From: JACDHG01 sp963815295
Lineage (GTDB): Bacteria; Actinomycetota; Actinomycetes; Propionibacteriales; Nocardioidaceae
Direction of reading: 5' to 3'
DNA: 64,000 nt
Assembly: GCA_963815295.1 (NCBI GenBank)
Contig: CAWFFZ010000008.1
Span: 806,001-870,000 of the forward strand
The notes under the pieces were generated by a model. The model saw only the letters and a list, made by a program, of their open reading frames with translations. It had not been told where the DNA came from and searched no databases. Each line of letters begins with the position of its first letter. Within the stretch, counting starts at the first letter, position 1. Position numbers and translations under genes: made by a program. This document shows, in pieces, positions 1 to 8,486 of this stretch.

Positions 1-303
1 GTGAAGACCGGCCTGCCCGAGGCGGTCGGGATCGACTACGTGATCGGGGAGCCGGACCTGGTCGGGCGGGGAGTCGGGACGCGTGTCATCTGGAGCTACT
101 TGGTGGAGGTCGTGACGCCCGCCTACCCGGATGCGCCGGCGTTCGTGGCCAGCCCCGACCATCGCAATCGGGCGTCGCTGCGGATGCTCGAGAAGTGTGG
201 GTTCACCCAGGGAGTCTGGATCGACGTACCGGGCGCCACATCTGAGCCGACGGCGACGGAGATCGTCTGCACCCTCGACCGAGCCCACTGGCTCGGAGAT
301 TGA
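1..303 (+). CDS. GNAT acetyltransferase, C-terminal part (5' end outside window)
   Basis: The frame is open from base 1 to a TGA at 301-303 and gives 100 residues. The pattern IDYVIGEPDLVGRGVGT followed by a segment with SPDHRNRASLRMLEKCGF is the acetyl-CoA-binding core and C-terminal helix of GNAT enzymes, closest in style to AAC(6')-like aminoglycoside acetyltransferases. These are usually 170-190 residues, so the N-terminal half is missing upstream. The GTG at base 1 is probably an internal valine, not the start. The substrate cannot be told from this fragment; resistance should not be assumed. Confidence 0.75.
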   Translation: MKTGLPEAVGIDYVIGEPDLVGRGVGTRVIWSYLVEVVTPAYPDAPAFVASPDHRNRASLRMLEKCGFTQGVWIDVPGATSEPTATEIVCTLDRAHWLGD

Positions 304-374
304 CGGTCTGCAGCCCGTGGAACCGATCTGGCGACCTTTGTTGTCTCATGCTGTAGGGAGAGCAAAGGGGATGA

Positions 375-881
375 GTGGACACCGACGACGACTACGCGGC
401 GTACGTCGCGGGCCGCTGGGCCGGGCTGGTGCGCTCGGCTGTCCTCCTTGGCTGCTCCCGGCCGGAGGCCGAAGACCTCGTCCAGACGGCACTGATCCGC
501 TGCTATGTCGCGTGGGACAAGGTCAGCCGGGCCACTGACCGCGACGCATACGTCTATCGCGTGTTCCTCAACACTCGCGCGACCAGCCGCCGGCGACGCT
601 GGTGGCGCGAGGAGCCGAGGAGCGACCTCCCGGAGCAATCAGTTGATGACGACACAAACGCCACCGACCTGACCGACACCGTGCAACGCGCACTCGCCGG
701 TCTGAACGAGCCGCACCGGCGCGTAGTCGTGCTCAGGTACTACGCCGACTTGTCGGAACGGCAGACCGCCGAGGTTCTGGGGGTCCCGCCAGGCACGGTC
801 AAGAGTCGGCTGTCGCGAGCGATCGCCCAGCTAGCCGCCGACCCCCATCTCGCAGACGTTCCAGGTTGGAGCACTCGATGA
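375..881 (+). CDS. SigE-family ECF RNA polymerase sigma factor
   Basis: A 168-residue protein with the two-domain layout of ECF sigma factors. Region 2 is near residues 10-75 (AAYVAGRWAGLVRSAVLLGC, AEDLVQTALIRCY) and region 4 near 105-155 (LNEPHRRVVVLRYYADLSE, GVPPGTVKSRLSRA helix-turn-helix). It resembles the actinobacterial SigE family (TIGR02983 type). It would direct core RNA polymerase to a small set of promoters. The stop overlaps the start of the next gene (ATGA at 878-881). That gene encodes a membrane protein, as is usual for a sigma factor paired with its membrane regulator. The start is GTG at 375; a nearby ATG at 371 is in another frame. Confidence 0.85.
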   Translation: MDTDDDYAAYVAGRWAGLVRSAVLLGCSRPEAEDLVQTALIRCYVAWDKVSRATDRDAYVYRVFLNTRATSRRRRWWREEPRSDLPEQSVDDDTNATDLTDTVQRALAGLNEPHRRVVVLRYYADLSERQTAEVLGVPPGTVKSRLSRAIAQLAADPHLADVPGWSTR

Positions 882-2050
882 GCGACGAACAAGCCCAGCA
901 ACTCCTGCACGACGCAGGCGACCAGGTCGCGGTCGGCGCGCCACCGACGACAGCGCTGATCCGCGCGGGTCGACGCGCGAAGACGCGCCGCCGCCTGGTC
1001 GGTGTCGCGGGGACGGCGGCCGTCACCGCGCTCGTCATCGGCGTTGCAGTTGCGCTCGTCGACCAAGGCGATGTGCGTAGTCCGGTCGCCGAGCCGCCGG
1101 CTTCCCAAAGCACACCCGACGGCCTCAAGATCCCACCCGGAACCCGCCTCGTCGGCGCGAAGGGTTTCGCTGTAGCGGTTCCCGAAGAGTGGACGACCCA
1201 CCAGCGCTGCGGCGACTGGCCTTTCGTCGCCACCGTTGTGCTCGCCCCCGGCGACGGCCACTATTGCGAGCCTGACACTGCGGAGCTCTCTGCTCTGCAC
1301 GTCGACTCCTTTAGTGCTCATGCCAACTGGATGGCATCGCGGACCCGAGCATGGAAGACCATCGGTAGCGCGGTGGTCGAACGATCGACGATCAAGGATG
1401 CATGTGCGGCGATCGACTCGTGTGTTCCGTCAAGCCGGTGGCTGGGCGCGATCGCCGTTCCGAGTGCCGACCTCCTGGTGTATGTCAGCTCTCCCGAGAA
1501 GTCGACCATCCGCAGCATCCTCGACTCCGTGCGTCCCATCCCCGATGGCTACACGGCGGTGCCAGATGTTTGGAACGCCAATGAAGCGACAGCGAAACGA
1601 AAGTTGGACGGGGCGGGCCTCGTGACGGACGAGGTGGATCGGGACGCTTGCCGCTCGGTCAACCGATGCGCGCTGAGCGTTGTCGACAGTTCCACGCCGC
1701 CGGCGGGCGCGGTTGTGCCGGTAGGCGCGGAGGTCAGCCTTGTAATGACCAGTGGCATTGACGGATGGCCGCCTGAGCCAACCGTGAAGCTGTTGTCTGG
1801 CGGGCGGCTGGCCGTGACGACTAGGGGCAGCAGCAGTTGCCCGGAAACAGTGGCGTCGACTAGGTCTGCGGAGGGAAACCGGGTCGTGGTTGCGCTCAAA
1901 GCGCCGGGACAAGGCGATTGCACCTCGGATCTGGCCGCTGCCACATCCACTACCCTCCTGCCGGGTGGCATCGACGAGGAACAACCGCTCGTGGTGACGA
2001 TTACGCGCGGCGGCGAAAGCATCGTGACGACAGTGCTTCAGCCTCGCTAG
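878..2050 (+). CDS. Single-pass membrane protein with PASTA-like domain, partner of sigma factor
   Basis: 390 residues, starting at ATG 878, which overlaps the sigma factor stop, so the two are translationally coupled. A cytoplasmic segment of about 35 residues rich in Arg before the membrane (RRAKTRRRLVG) is followed by one membrane helix at roughly 40-62 (GTAAVTALVIGVAVALV). The rest is extracytoplasmic. Around residues 230-290 the pattern AVPDVWNANEATAKRKLDGA then PPAGAVVPVGAEVSLVMTSG is a PASTA-type domain. The architecture and position suggest a membrane regulator of the sigma factor. No classic zinc anti-sigma HxxxCxxC motif is visible, so anti-sigma activity is inference. A TTG at 866 would add four residues. 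Confidence 0.7.
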   Translation: MSDEQAQQLLHDAGDQVAVGAPPTTALIRAGRRAKTRRRLVGVAGTAAVTALVIGVAVALVDQGDVRSPVAEPPASQSTPDGLKIPPGTRLVGAKGFAVAVPEEWTTHQRCGDWPFVATVVLAPGDGHYCEPDTAELSALHVDSFSAHANWMASRTRAWKTIGSAVVERSTIKDACAAIDSCVPSSRWLGAIAVPSADLLVYVSSPEKSTIRSILDSVRPIPDGYTAVPDVWNANEATAKRKLDGAGLVTDEVDRDACRSVNRCALSVVDSSTPPAGAVVPVGAEVSLVMTSGIDGWPPEPTVKLLSGGRLAVTTRGSSSCPETVASTRSAEGNRVVVALKAPGQGDCTSDLAAATSTTLLPGGIDEEQPLVVTITRGGESIVTTVLQPR

Positions 2051-2128
2051 CTAAATGGCGTGGCACGCCAGCCCCTGGCCGGTCGGGGTTTGGGGGAGAC
2101 GAGCACGGCGCCGTACGCTTGCCCGGTT

Positions 2129-3670
2129 ATGACAACCGCCACTGACCTGCGCGCGCTGCCAGCCGACGCGGTCAGTGGCGCCCGGACGTACGAGGTCCGC
2201 ACTCACGGCTGTCAGATGAACGTCCACGACTCCGAACGCCTCTCCGGTCTGCTCGAGCACGCCGGCTACGTGCGCGCCGACTCCGGTGATGTCGCCGACG
2301 TGGTGGTGTTCAACACCTGCGCTGTTAGGGAGAACGCCGACAACCGGCTCTACGGCAATCTCGGCCAACTGGCATCGGTCAAGGCCAAGCACCAGGGCAT
2401 GCAGATCGCGGTCGGTGGCTGCCTGGCGCAGAAGGACCGGGGTGAGATCACCCGACGGGCTCCGTGGGTCGACGTTGTCTTCGGCACGCACAACATCGGC
2501 TCGCTGCCGGTGCTGTTGGAGCGGGCTCGCGTCAATGACGAGGCGCAGGTCGAGATCCTCGAGTCGCTCGACGTGTTCCCGTCGACGCTGCCGACGCGTC
2601 GGGAGTCGGCGTACGCCGCCTGGGTCGCGATCAGCGTCGGCTGCAACAACACGTGCACGTTCTGCATCGTGCCGGCCCTGCGCGGCACCGAGAAGGACCG
2701 CCGCCCCGGCGACGTGCTGGCCGAGATCGAGGCGCTGGTTGCCGAGGGTGTCATCGAGGTGACGCTGCTTGGCCAGAACGTCAACTCGTACGGCGTCGGG
2801 TTTGGCGACCGGTTCGCCTTCGGCAAGCTGCTGCGCGCGTGCGGCGAGATCGACGGCCTGGAGCGGGTGAGGTTCACGTCGCCGCATCCGCGTGACTTCA
2901 CCGACGACGTCATCGAGGCGATGGCCGAGACGGCGAACGTCATGCCGCAGCTGCACATGCCTCTGCAGTCCGGGTCCAACGCCGTGCTCAAGGCGATGAA
3001 GAGGTCATACCGCCGCGACCGCTACCTCGGGATCCTCGACCGGGTTCGGTCCGCGATGCCGGACGCCGCGATCACGACCGACATCATCGTCGGCTTCCCG
3101 GGTGAGACCGACGCGGACTTCGACGACACGCTGTCGCTGGTGCGCGAGGCACGGTTCAGCGGCGCCTACACGTTCCAGTACTCCAAGCGTCCGGGAACTC
3201 CCGCCGCCGACATGGATGGCCAGCTCCCGCACGATGTGGTGCAGGAGCGCTACGAGCGGCTGGTGCCTGTCGTCAACGACATCACCTGGGCTGAGAACCA
3301 GCAGTTCGAGGGTCGGGAGGTTGAGGTCCTCGTCTCGGAAGGTGAGGGCCGCAAGGATGCCGCGACGATGCGGCTCTCCGGCCGTGCCCGCGACAACCGA
3401 CTCGTCCACTTCACGCCGGGCGTCGACCCTGCCGGTTTGCCGTTCGAGGTCCGGCCGGGTGACATGGTGACCGCCACCGTGACCCACGCGGCGCCCCACC
3501 ACTTGGTCAGCGACCTGCCTGTGACGAGCGTGCGACGTACCCGGGCTGGCGACGCCTGGGAGGCGCGGACCACCACCAAGCGCGCCTCCGTGTCACTGGG
3601 CCTCCCGACCATCGGTGCCCCTGCCGCGGCAACGGCCATTCCAGCCACCTCTCCCTGCGCCAACGGCTAA
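2129..3670 (+). CDS. miaB: tRNA-2-methylthio-N6-dimethylallyladenosine synthase
   Basis: 513 residues from ATG 2129; upstream in-frame codons lack family similarity. It adds the 2-methylthio group to i6A37 of tRNAs reading UNN codons, using two [4Fe-4S] clusters and SAM. The N-terminal UPF0004 domain supplies three cluster cysteines (THGCQMN, NTCAVRENAD, VGGCLAQ). The radical SAM motif CNNTCTFC lies near residue 171. A TRAM RNA-binding domain follows (near 400-460) and then a low-complexity tail of about 50 residues. The partner miaA, which makes its substrate, lies at 7567, as in other actinobacteria. Confidence 0.95.
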   Translation: MTTATDLRALPADAVSGARTYEVRTHGCQMNVHDSERLSGLLEHAGYVRADSGDVADVVVFNTCAVRENADNRLYGNLGQLASVKAKHQGMQIAVGGCLAQKDRGEITRRAPWVDVVFGTHNIGSLPVLLERARVNDEAQVEILESLDVFPSTLPTRRESAYAAWVAISVGCNNTCTFCIVPALRGTEKDRRPGDVLAEIEALVAEGVIEVTLLGQNVNSYGVGFGDRFAFGKLLRACGEIDGLERVRFTSPHPRDFTDDVIEAMAETANVMPQLHMPLQSGSNAVLKAMKRSYRRDRYLGILDRVRSAMPDAAITTDIIVGFPGETDADFDDTLSLVREARFSGAYTFQYSKRPGTPAADMDGQLPHDVVQERYERLVPVVNDITWAENQQFEGREVEVLVSEGEGRKDAATMRLSGRARDNRLVHFTPGVDPAGLPFEVRPGDMVTATVTHAAPHHLVSDLPVTSVRRTRAGDAWEARTTTKRASVSLGLPTIGAPAAATAIPATSPCANG

Positions 3671-3700
3671 ACCGCCTTCACCTGCGCCGGCTCGCAAAGA

Positions 3701-4001
3701 GTGGCTGACCTAAGGCGGGGTGGGGCAGCCGTGGTGTCGGCCACTTCGAGCGCCAACCGGGAAGTGGCTGACGTGAGGCGGGGTGGGGCAGTCATGGTGT
3801 CGGCCACTTCGAGCGCCAACCGGGAAGTGGCTGACGTGAGGCAGGGTGGGGCAGCCATGGTGTCGGCCACTTCGAGCGCCAACCGGGAAGTGGCTGACGT
3901 GAGGTGGGGTGGGGCAGTCATGGTGTCGGCCACTTCGAGCGCCAACCGGGAAGTGGCTGACGTGAGGTGGGGTGGGGCAGTCATGGTGTCGGCCACTTCG
4001 G
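3701..4001. repeat. 63-bp tandem repeat array, each unit a potential hairpin
   Basis: Units begin at 3701, 3764, 3827, 3890 and 3953, so the period is exactly 63 bp, with four full copies and one partial. Copies differ at only a few bases. Each unit starts with GTGGCTGAC (preceded by GAA in copies 2-5) and has GTCGGCCACTTC about 35 bp later. These arms pair with one mismatch, so each unit can fold as a hairpin. Because 63 is a multiple of 3 and the units lack stops, frames are open on both strands. The array fills the convergent gap between miaB and the NUDIX gene and is best read as non-coding. Confidence 0.9.
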
Positions 4002-4002
4002 G

Positions 4003-4458
4003 TTAGAAGCCGTGGGCGACAACTGCGGCGAGGTCGCCGGCCCGCAGGTGCTCCAGCACGTACAGCTCATGCGGCACGACGGGGTCGGGCAGCCCGTCGA
4101 GGGCAAACCACCTCAGGTCGGCAGCCTTGTCGGTCTCGAGCAGCCGGGGCTCGCCCTGCCACCGCCGCACCGCGAAGAACCAGTCGACGCGCTCGTCGAT
4201 CGAGCGGCCGTTGCCCTGCGTGCGGTGCATGCCCGTGAGCGGCTCGAGGTCGGCCGGGTCGACCACGACGCCGAGCTCTTCGGCGGCCTCGCGGCACGCG
4301 GCGGCGAAGACGGACTCGTTGGCCTCGACATGACCAGCGGCGGCGGTCGCCCAGTGTCCGTCCATGTAGCCGGTGTTCTGCCGCAACTGCAGGAGCACCT
4401 CGTCGCCGCGACGGAAGATCACATAGGCGGCGGGCACCACCCGGAATCGCTGATTCAC
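4003..4458 (-). CDS. NUDIX hydrolase
   Basis: 151 residues. The Nudix box is complete near residues 42-64: G(HVEAN)E...REAAEELGV matches GX5EX7REUXEEXGU. It would hydrolyse a nucleoside diphosphate linked to another moiety in a Mg-dependent reaction. The segments HRTQGNGRSIDERVDWFF and ETDKAADLRWFALDGLP resemble MutT/ADP-ribose-type family members; the substrate is not predictable. The start is ATG 4458. It is divergent from the following LigB-like gene and convergent with miaB across the hairpin array. Confidence 0.85.
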   Translation of the reverse strand: MNQRFRVVPAAYVIFRRGDEVLLQLRQNTGYMDGHWATAAAGHVEANESVFAAACREAAEELGVVVDPADLEPLTGMHRTQGNGRSIDERVDWFFAVRRWQGEPRLLETDKAADLRWFALDGLPDPVVPHELYVLEHLRAGDLAAVVAHGF

Positions 4459-4531
4459 ACGGTCACCCTAGGCGGTGGCGCGACGCAACCCACGGCCCCG
4501 GGCAACCTCGATCGGCCCGTACCCTCGGTGC

Positions 4532-5302
4532 ATGCCAAGGCCGGACTCGCCCGCCGCTGACTCGGCGACCGCCCCGCCGTCAGCACCCGGACCCAGCCTC
4601 CTCGCCGTGGTGTGCCCGCAGGCTCCGCTGCTGGTCTCGGCCCTCTCACCCGGCGACGACCCGCACGTCCAGCGTCTGCGGGAGACCTGCGCAGACGCCG
4701 TACGACGTCTGACCGAGTCGGGGGCGGAACGTATCATCGTCGTGGCCGGTGCCGCGGCGGCCGGTCGATGGGGCGCTGATACAGGTGGATCGCTCGCGGC
4801 GTACGGCGTTGAGGTCCAGGCTGGCGGGCCTGACACCGCGCTGCCACCGGAGCTGACCCTCGGCGGGTGGCTGCTCGACCAGGCGGGCTGGACTGGCGAT
4901 CGCGAGTACGTCGCCGTGGCGTCGGCCGCGGAGCCCGCCGAAGCAGCAGCCACGGGAGAGCAGCTCGTGCGCGGCGAAGGCAAGCATGCCCTGCTGGTGC
5001 TGGGAGACGGCTCGGCCAAGCGCAGCGTGAGCTCCCCCGGCTACCTCGACGACCGGGCCGCGCCGTTCGACGCCTCCGTTGGCGCGGCGCTTGCAACGGC
5101 CGATGTCGACGCACTTCTCGGCATCGACGCCTCGATGGCTGACGAGCTGTGGGTCGCCGGTCGACCCGCCTGGCAAGCCCTGGCGGGTGCCGGTCGAGCG
5201 GTCGGGCGGCATACCGACAGGTTGAGCGGCAGCCTCAACTACGACGAGGCGCCGTTCGGCGTGGGGTACTTCGTGGCCGTCTGGGAGGCGCGCCGCCGCT
5301 GA
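4532..5302 (+). CDS. Class III extradiol dioxygenase-like (LigB-type) conserved protein
   Basis: 256 residues from ATG 4532. A GTG at 4475 is also in frame but would run into the divergent NUDIX promoter. Motifs VVCPQAPLLV near the start, GAERIIVVAGAAA, and LLVLGDGSA resemble the LigB/MEMO fold. Proteins of this type sit between miaB and miaA in many actinobacteria (the Rv2728c position in Mycobacterium). The iron-binding histidines of true extradiol dioxygenases are not obvious: the N-terminal position has PQAP where an enzyme has PHPP. Catalysis is therefore doubtful and the role is unknown. Confidence 0.7.
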   Translation: MPRPDSPAADSATAPPSAPGPSLLAVVCPQAPLLVSALSPGDDPHVQRLRETCADAVRRLTESGAERIIVVAGAAAAGRWGADTGGSLAAYGVEVQAGGPDTALPPELTLGGWLLDQAGWTGDREYVAVASAAEPAEAAATGEQLVRGEGKHALLVLGDGSAKRSVSSPGYLDDRAAPFDASVGAALATADVDALLGIDASMADELWVAGRPAWQALAGAGRAVGRHTDRLSGSLNYDEAPFGVGYFVAVWEARRR

Positions 5303-5347
5303 GGTGCTCGTCGAGCCCGGCGGGTAACCCGCGAGTGTGGCTATGCC

Positions 5348-5650
5348 TCAGTGCGCGGGCGGGCGAGGGTCACCGGTCGGCGGCAAGTCGCCTGGGGGTG
5401 TCTGGCCTGGAGGCGGAGGCGGGGGCATGTGGCCCGATGGCGGAGGCGGGGGAATGTCGTCGTTCTTGCCGTCGAGCTTGTCGAGCGCGTCTCCGGCCTT
5501 GGACTTGGCCTTCGTGATCTTGTCGTGGTGCTTGCCCTTGGTCTTCTTGTCGACCAAGTCGCCCGCCTTGTCGAGACCCTTCTGGATCTTGTCGCCGTGC
5601 TTGTCGACGGCACCGGCCGCCTTCGCCTTTGCCTTGTCGAGAAATCCCAT
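5348..5650 (-). CDS. MT0933/Rv0909-type small antitoxin-like protein with proline-rich tail
   Basis: 100 residues, starting MGFLDKAKAKAAGAVDKHGD. The first 65 residues are Lys/Ala/Asp-rich amphipathic helix repeats typical of the MT0933 antitoxin family (PF14013). The last 35 are Pro/Gly-rich (PPPPPSGHMPPPPPPGQ). ATG 5650 has a clear ribosome site, GGGAG, 7 bases upstream. In-frame codons further upstream lack family similarity. No toxin gene is adjacent, so an antitoxin role rests on family naming only; many such proteins are orphan. Confidence 0.75.
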   Translation of the reverse strand: MGFLDKAKAKAAGAVDKHGDKIQKGLDKAGDLVDKKTKGKHHDKITKAKSKAGDALDKLDGKNDDIPPPPPSGHMPPPPPPGQTPPGDLPPTGDPRPPAH

Positions 5651-5910
5651 GTGTTGTCTCCCCTGATCTGCAGTTCGTTGGACTACATCGTGCCTAGTGC
5701 GGCTGCCGGGCATCATCGCAGCCGAAGCAGCTCGATAATCCGGTACCCATGGCGGCCGCTTCCACGCATCAGAGTTCATCACGACGGCAATGTGGGCGCC
5801 ATACACGGTGACGGGACCCAGCCCGATCATCCGCGACCCCGGCCGTGCCTATCCTGGGAGGCACCGTGGCCGCTCCGCGCGCGGACGAACGTCTCCCGGA
5901 AGGCGCAGCC

Positions 5911-7452
5911 TTGACCCAGCACTCCCGCGTCGTCGCGATCGGCGCCGGCTGTCTGCTGGTCGTGCTCGCAGGCTGTGGTGCCGCCGCGGATGTGGCCGAC
6001 AGCGGCCGCACCGAGACCCCGGTCGAGCCCTCGAGCACAACGGAGCCGACTACCCCGACGACGTCATCGCCACCCACAGCTCCCGCCACCACTCCGCCGT
6101 TGTCTCCGAAGCCTCCCAGCGCCGCCGAGCTCGAGGCAGCCCGCTCCACGCCGGTCGAAGACCCGCACTACCCCGACACCAGCAACCCCGAGGTGGACGC
6201 CCTCCACTACCAGCTCGACCTCGACTGGGATGGCGAAGCCCTGACCGGGACCACGACGCTGACCTTCCGGCCGACCGAGACCACAAACAGGATCCGCCTC
6301 GACCTGTCCAGTGCCTTGACCGTCGAGACCATCGACGTCGACGCCCGGCCAGCCAACTTCGAGCAGGCGAACGACGGGCTCCTCATCAGCGTCGGTCCTG
6401 AACTGCGCGCCGGCACCACCTACACCGCCGAGATCTCGTATGCCGGCTCGCCGGTCCCGACTCGCGCCCCGAGCGGCCGCGCCGACATGGCCGAAGGCCT
6501 CGGCTGGAGCACCGACGAGGAGGGCAACGTCTACACGTTCCAGGAGCCGTACGGTGCGTTCACCTGGTATCCCGTCAACGACCACCCCTCCGACGAGGCG
6601 TTGTACGACGCAAGGATCCTCACCTCCAGTGACGACGTCGGCGTCTTCAACGGCGAGCTGGTCGACGAGTTCACCAATGACGGCCAGACGCTGTGGACCT
6701 GGCACGTTGACGAGCCCCAGGCGTCATACCTGACGACGATCGCGATCGGTCCCTACACCGAGCACGTCGACGAGACGCCAAGCGGGATGGAGATCTCGTA
6801 CTGGCTGATGCCCCGCGACGAAGACCTGCTCGAGGAGCTGCAAGAGGAGGGCGCCCGAGCGTTCGAGTGGCTGGAAGACACGGCGGGCGACTACCCCTTC
6901 AGCACGCTCGGCGTGGTCGTCGTCGGCGGCGTGAGCGCCATGGAGACCCAGACGATGATCACCATGAGCCGCGGCGCGGTCGTGCGCGCCGATGCAGTGC
7001 TGCAGCACGAGATTGCGCACCAGTGGTTCGGCGACAGCGTCACGCCGATCGACTGGCGTGGAGTGTGGCTCAACGAGGGCTGGGCGATGTACCTCCAGCA
7101 GGCCTACGAGACCGACACGGGGCGTCTGCCGGTATACGGCGGCATCAAGAATTGGCGCGTCTTCGACAACCTGTCCCGCTCCCGGTCGGGTCCGCCGGGC
7201 GACTTCGACCCGGCGACATTCGGCGACAGCAACATCTACCTCGGGCCGGCGATGATGCTGGAGGCGATCCGCCTGGAGGTTGGCGACCAGATGTTCGACG
7301 AGCTGGTCCAGGCGTGGCCGGCTGAGCACGAGAACGCCAACGTCGACCGCGCGACCTTCACCCGCTGGATCAACCAGAAGACCGGGCGCAACCTCACCCC
7401 GCTGATCGACAAGTGGCTCGACTCGCCAGAGACTCCGCGCACTCCGCGCTAG
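5911..7452 (+). CDS. M1-family zinc aminopeptidase, lipoprotein
   Basis: 513 residues from TTG 5911 (GGAAGG 7 bases upstream), which gives a proper lipoprotein signal: MTQHSRVVAIGAGCLLVVLAGC with a lipobox LAGC. GTG 5866, also with a good ribosome site (GGGAGG), is an alternative that lengthens the n-region. A Thr/Pro linker is followed by an M1-type N-terminal beta domain. The exopeptidase signature appears as VSAMETQTM, and the zinc site as HEIAHQWFGD near residue 366 with NEGWAMYLQ downstream supplying the third ligand. It would release N-terminal amino acids from peptides outside the membrane. It stands alone; a long inverted repeat follows. Confidence 0.85.
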   Translation: MTQHSRVVAIGAGCLLVVLAGCGAAADVADSGRTETPVEPSSTTEPTTPTTSSPPTAPATTPPLSPKPPSAAELEAARSTPVEDPHYPDTSNPEVDALHYQLDLDWDGEALTGTTTLTFRPTETTNRIRLDLSSALTVETIDVDARPANFEQANDGLLISVGPELRAGTTYTAEISYAGSPVPTRAPSGRADMAEGLGWSTDEEGNVYTFQEPYGAFTWYPVNDHPSDEALYDARILTSSDDVGVFNGELVDEFTNDGQTLWTWHVDEPQASYLTTIAIGPYTEHVDETPSGMEISYWLMPRDEDLLEELQEEGARAFEWLEDTAGDYPFSTLGVVVVGGVSAMETQTMITMSRGAVVRADAVLQHEIAHQWFGDSVTPIDWRGVWLNEGWAMYLQQAYETDTGRLPVYGGIKNWRVFDNLSRSRSGPPGDFDPATFGDSNIYLGPAMMLEAIRLEVGDQMFDELVQAWPAEHENANVDRATFTRWINQKTGRNLTPLIDKWLDSPETPRTPR

Positions 7453-7465
7453 CCCTCCCCACCGT

Positions 7466-7532
7466 CCGAACACCCGTTAACCCGCGAATCTGCGCCTGGG
7501 GACCCTTGAAACGCGGGTTAGCAGGTGTTCGG
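7466..7532. repeat. Inverted-repeat element, family A, copy 1
   Basis: Two 21-bp arms (7466-7486 and 7512-7532) pair at 19 of 21 positions around a 25-bp loop. The left arm begins CCGAACACCC and ends AACCCGCG. A second copy with the same arms lies at 29286-29352. It sits between the peptidase stop and miaA. It could act as a transcription terminator, but it lacks a T tract and recurs, which fits a REP-like dispersed element. Confidence 0.85.
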
Positions 7533-7566
7533 TCGCGAGAGTGGGCGGGCAGGGATACTTGGCGCT

Positions 7567-8486
7567 GTGCCTGCCGACCCGCCCGTCATCGCCGTGGTCG
7601 GGCCAACCGCCGCCGGCAAGAGCGACCTGGCCGTCGAGATCGCGCTCGCCCTCGGCGGGGAGATCGTCAACGGCGACTCCATGCAGCTCTACCGCGGCAT
7701 GGACATCGGCACCGCCAAGCTGTCGGTCGAGGAGCGCCGCGGCGTCCCGCATCACCTGCTCGACCTCCTGCATGTCGGCGAGCCGGCGACCGTCGCTGAG
7801 TTCCAGGGATGGGCGCGAGAGGCGATCTCCGACTGCCGTGCGCGTGGCGTGCCTCCGGTCTTCGTGGGCGGCTCAGCGCTCTACCTGCGTGCGGTGCTTG
7901 ACGAGTTTGAGTTCCCTGGGACCGACGCCGACGTACGACGGAGGCTCGAGGCCGAGCTGGCCGAGTCAGACGCCAGCGCCCTCCATGCGCGGCTCGCGAC
8001 GCTCGACCCGGCGGCCGCCATGGCGATCCTGCCCAGCAACTCGCGCCGAGTGGTGCGGGCTCTCGAGGTCATCGAGATCACCGGCCGCCCCTACCGCGCC
8101 ACGCTCCCCACGCATCGTGTACGCCTTCGACCGGGCTGTGCAGATCGGCATCGACGTGCCGCGGCCCGTCACTGACGAGCGCATCGCCGTCCGGGTCGAC
8201 CGGATGTGGCGGGCCGGACTCGTCGACGAGGTGCGCGACCTGGTGCGGCATGGCCTCCGCGAAGGGCGCACCGCCAGCCGCGCCCTGGGATATCGCGCAG
8301 GTGCTGCGCTACCTCGACGGTGAGTGCACCGAGGACGAGGCACGGCTCGCGACCGTTGCCGGGACCCGGAAGTTCGCGCGGCGTCAGGACGCCTGGTTCC
8401 GGCGCGACCCGCGGATCGTGTGGCTGCCGTATGACGCCGACGACCTGCTGGGCAAGGCGCTCGACGTCGTACGATCGACGCTGTGA
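7567..8486 (+). CDS. miaA: tRNA dimethylallyltransferase, reading frame broken by two indels
   Basis: MiaA transfers dimethylallyl from DMAPP to A37 of tRNA, the step before MiaB. GTG 7567 starts MPADPPVIAVVGPTAAGKSD, containing the P-loop GPTAAGKS. The protein continues as NGDSMQLYRGMDIGTAK in frame 1 to about 8105. It then continues in frame 2 (VQIGIDVPRPVTDERIA to TASRALGY, about 8105-8295), and in frame 3 (AQVLRYLDGECTEDEA to the TGA at 8484-8486). All family blocks are present in order, so the two shifts look like single-base errors, not decay. The stop overlaps the dapF GTG (GTGA). A GATACT hexamer just upstream of the start would suit a leaderless transcript. Confidence 0.85.

Noticed and set aside
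3701..4001. CRISPR array
   Set aside because: The whole 63-bp unit is conserved, with no unique spacers, and no cas genes are nearby.
3701..4006. Open frames of about 100 codons on both strands through the 63-bp repeats
   Set aside because: They arise because 63 is a multiple of three and the unit lacks stops; no ribosome site, and the hairpin structure explains conservation better.
5348..5650. Toxin-antitoxin pair
   Set aside because: The antitoxin-like protein has no adjacent toxin gene; neighbours are a LigB-like protein and a peptidase.
7567..8486. miaA as a true pseudogene
   Set aside because: All family blocks remain in order with only two one-base shifts, and many other essential genes show the same pattern, so sequence error is likelier.
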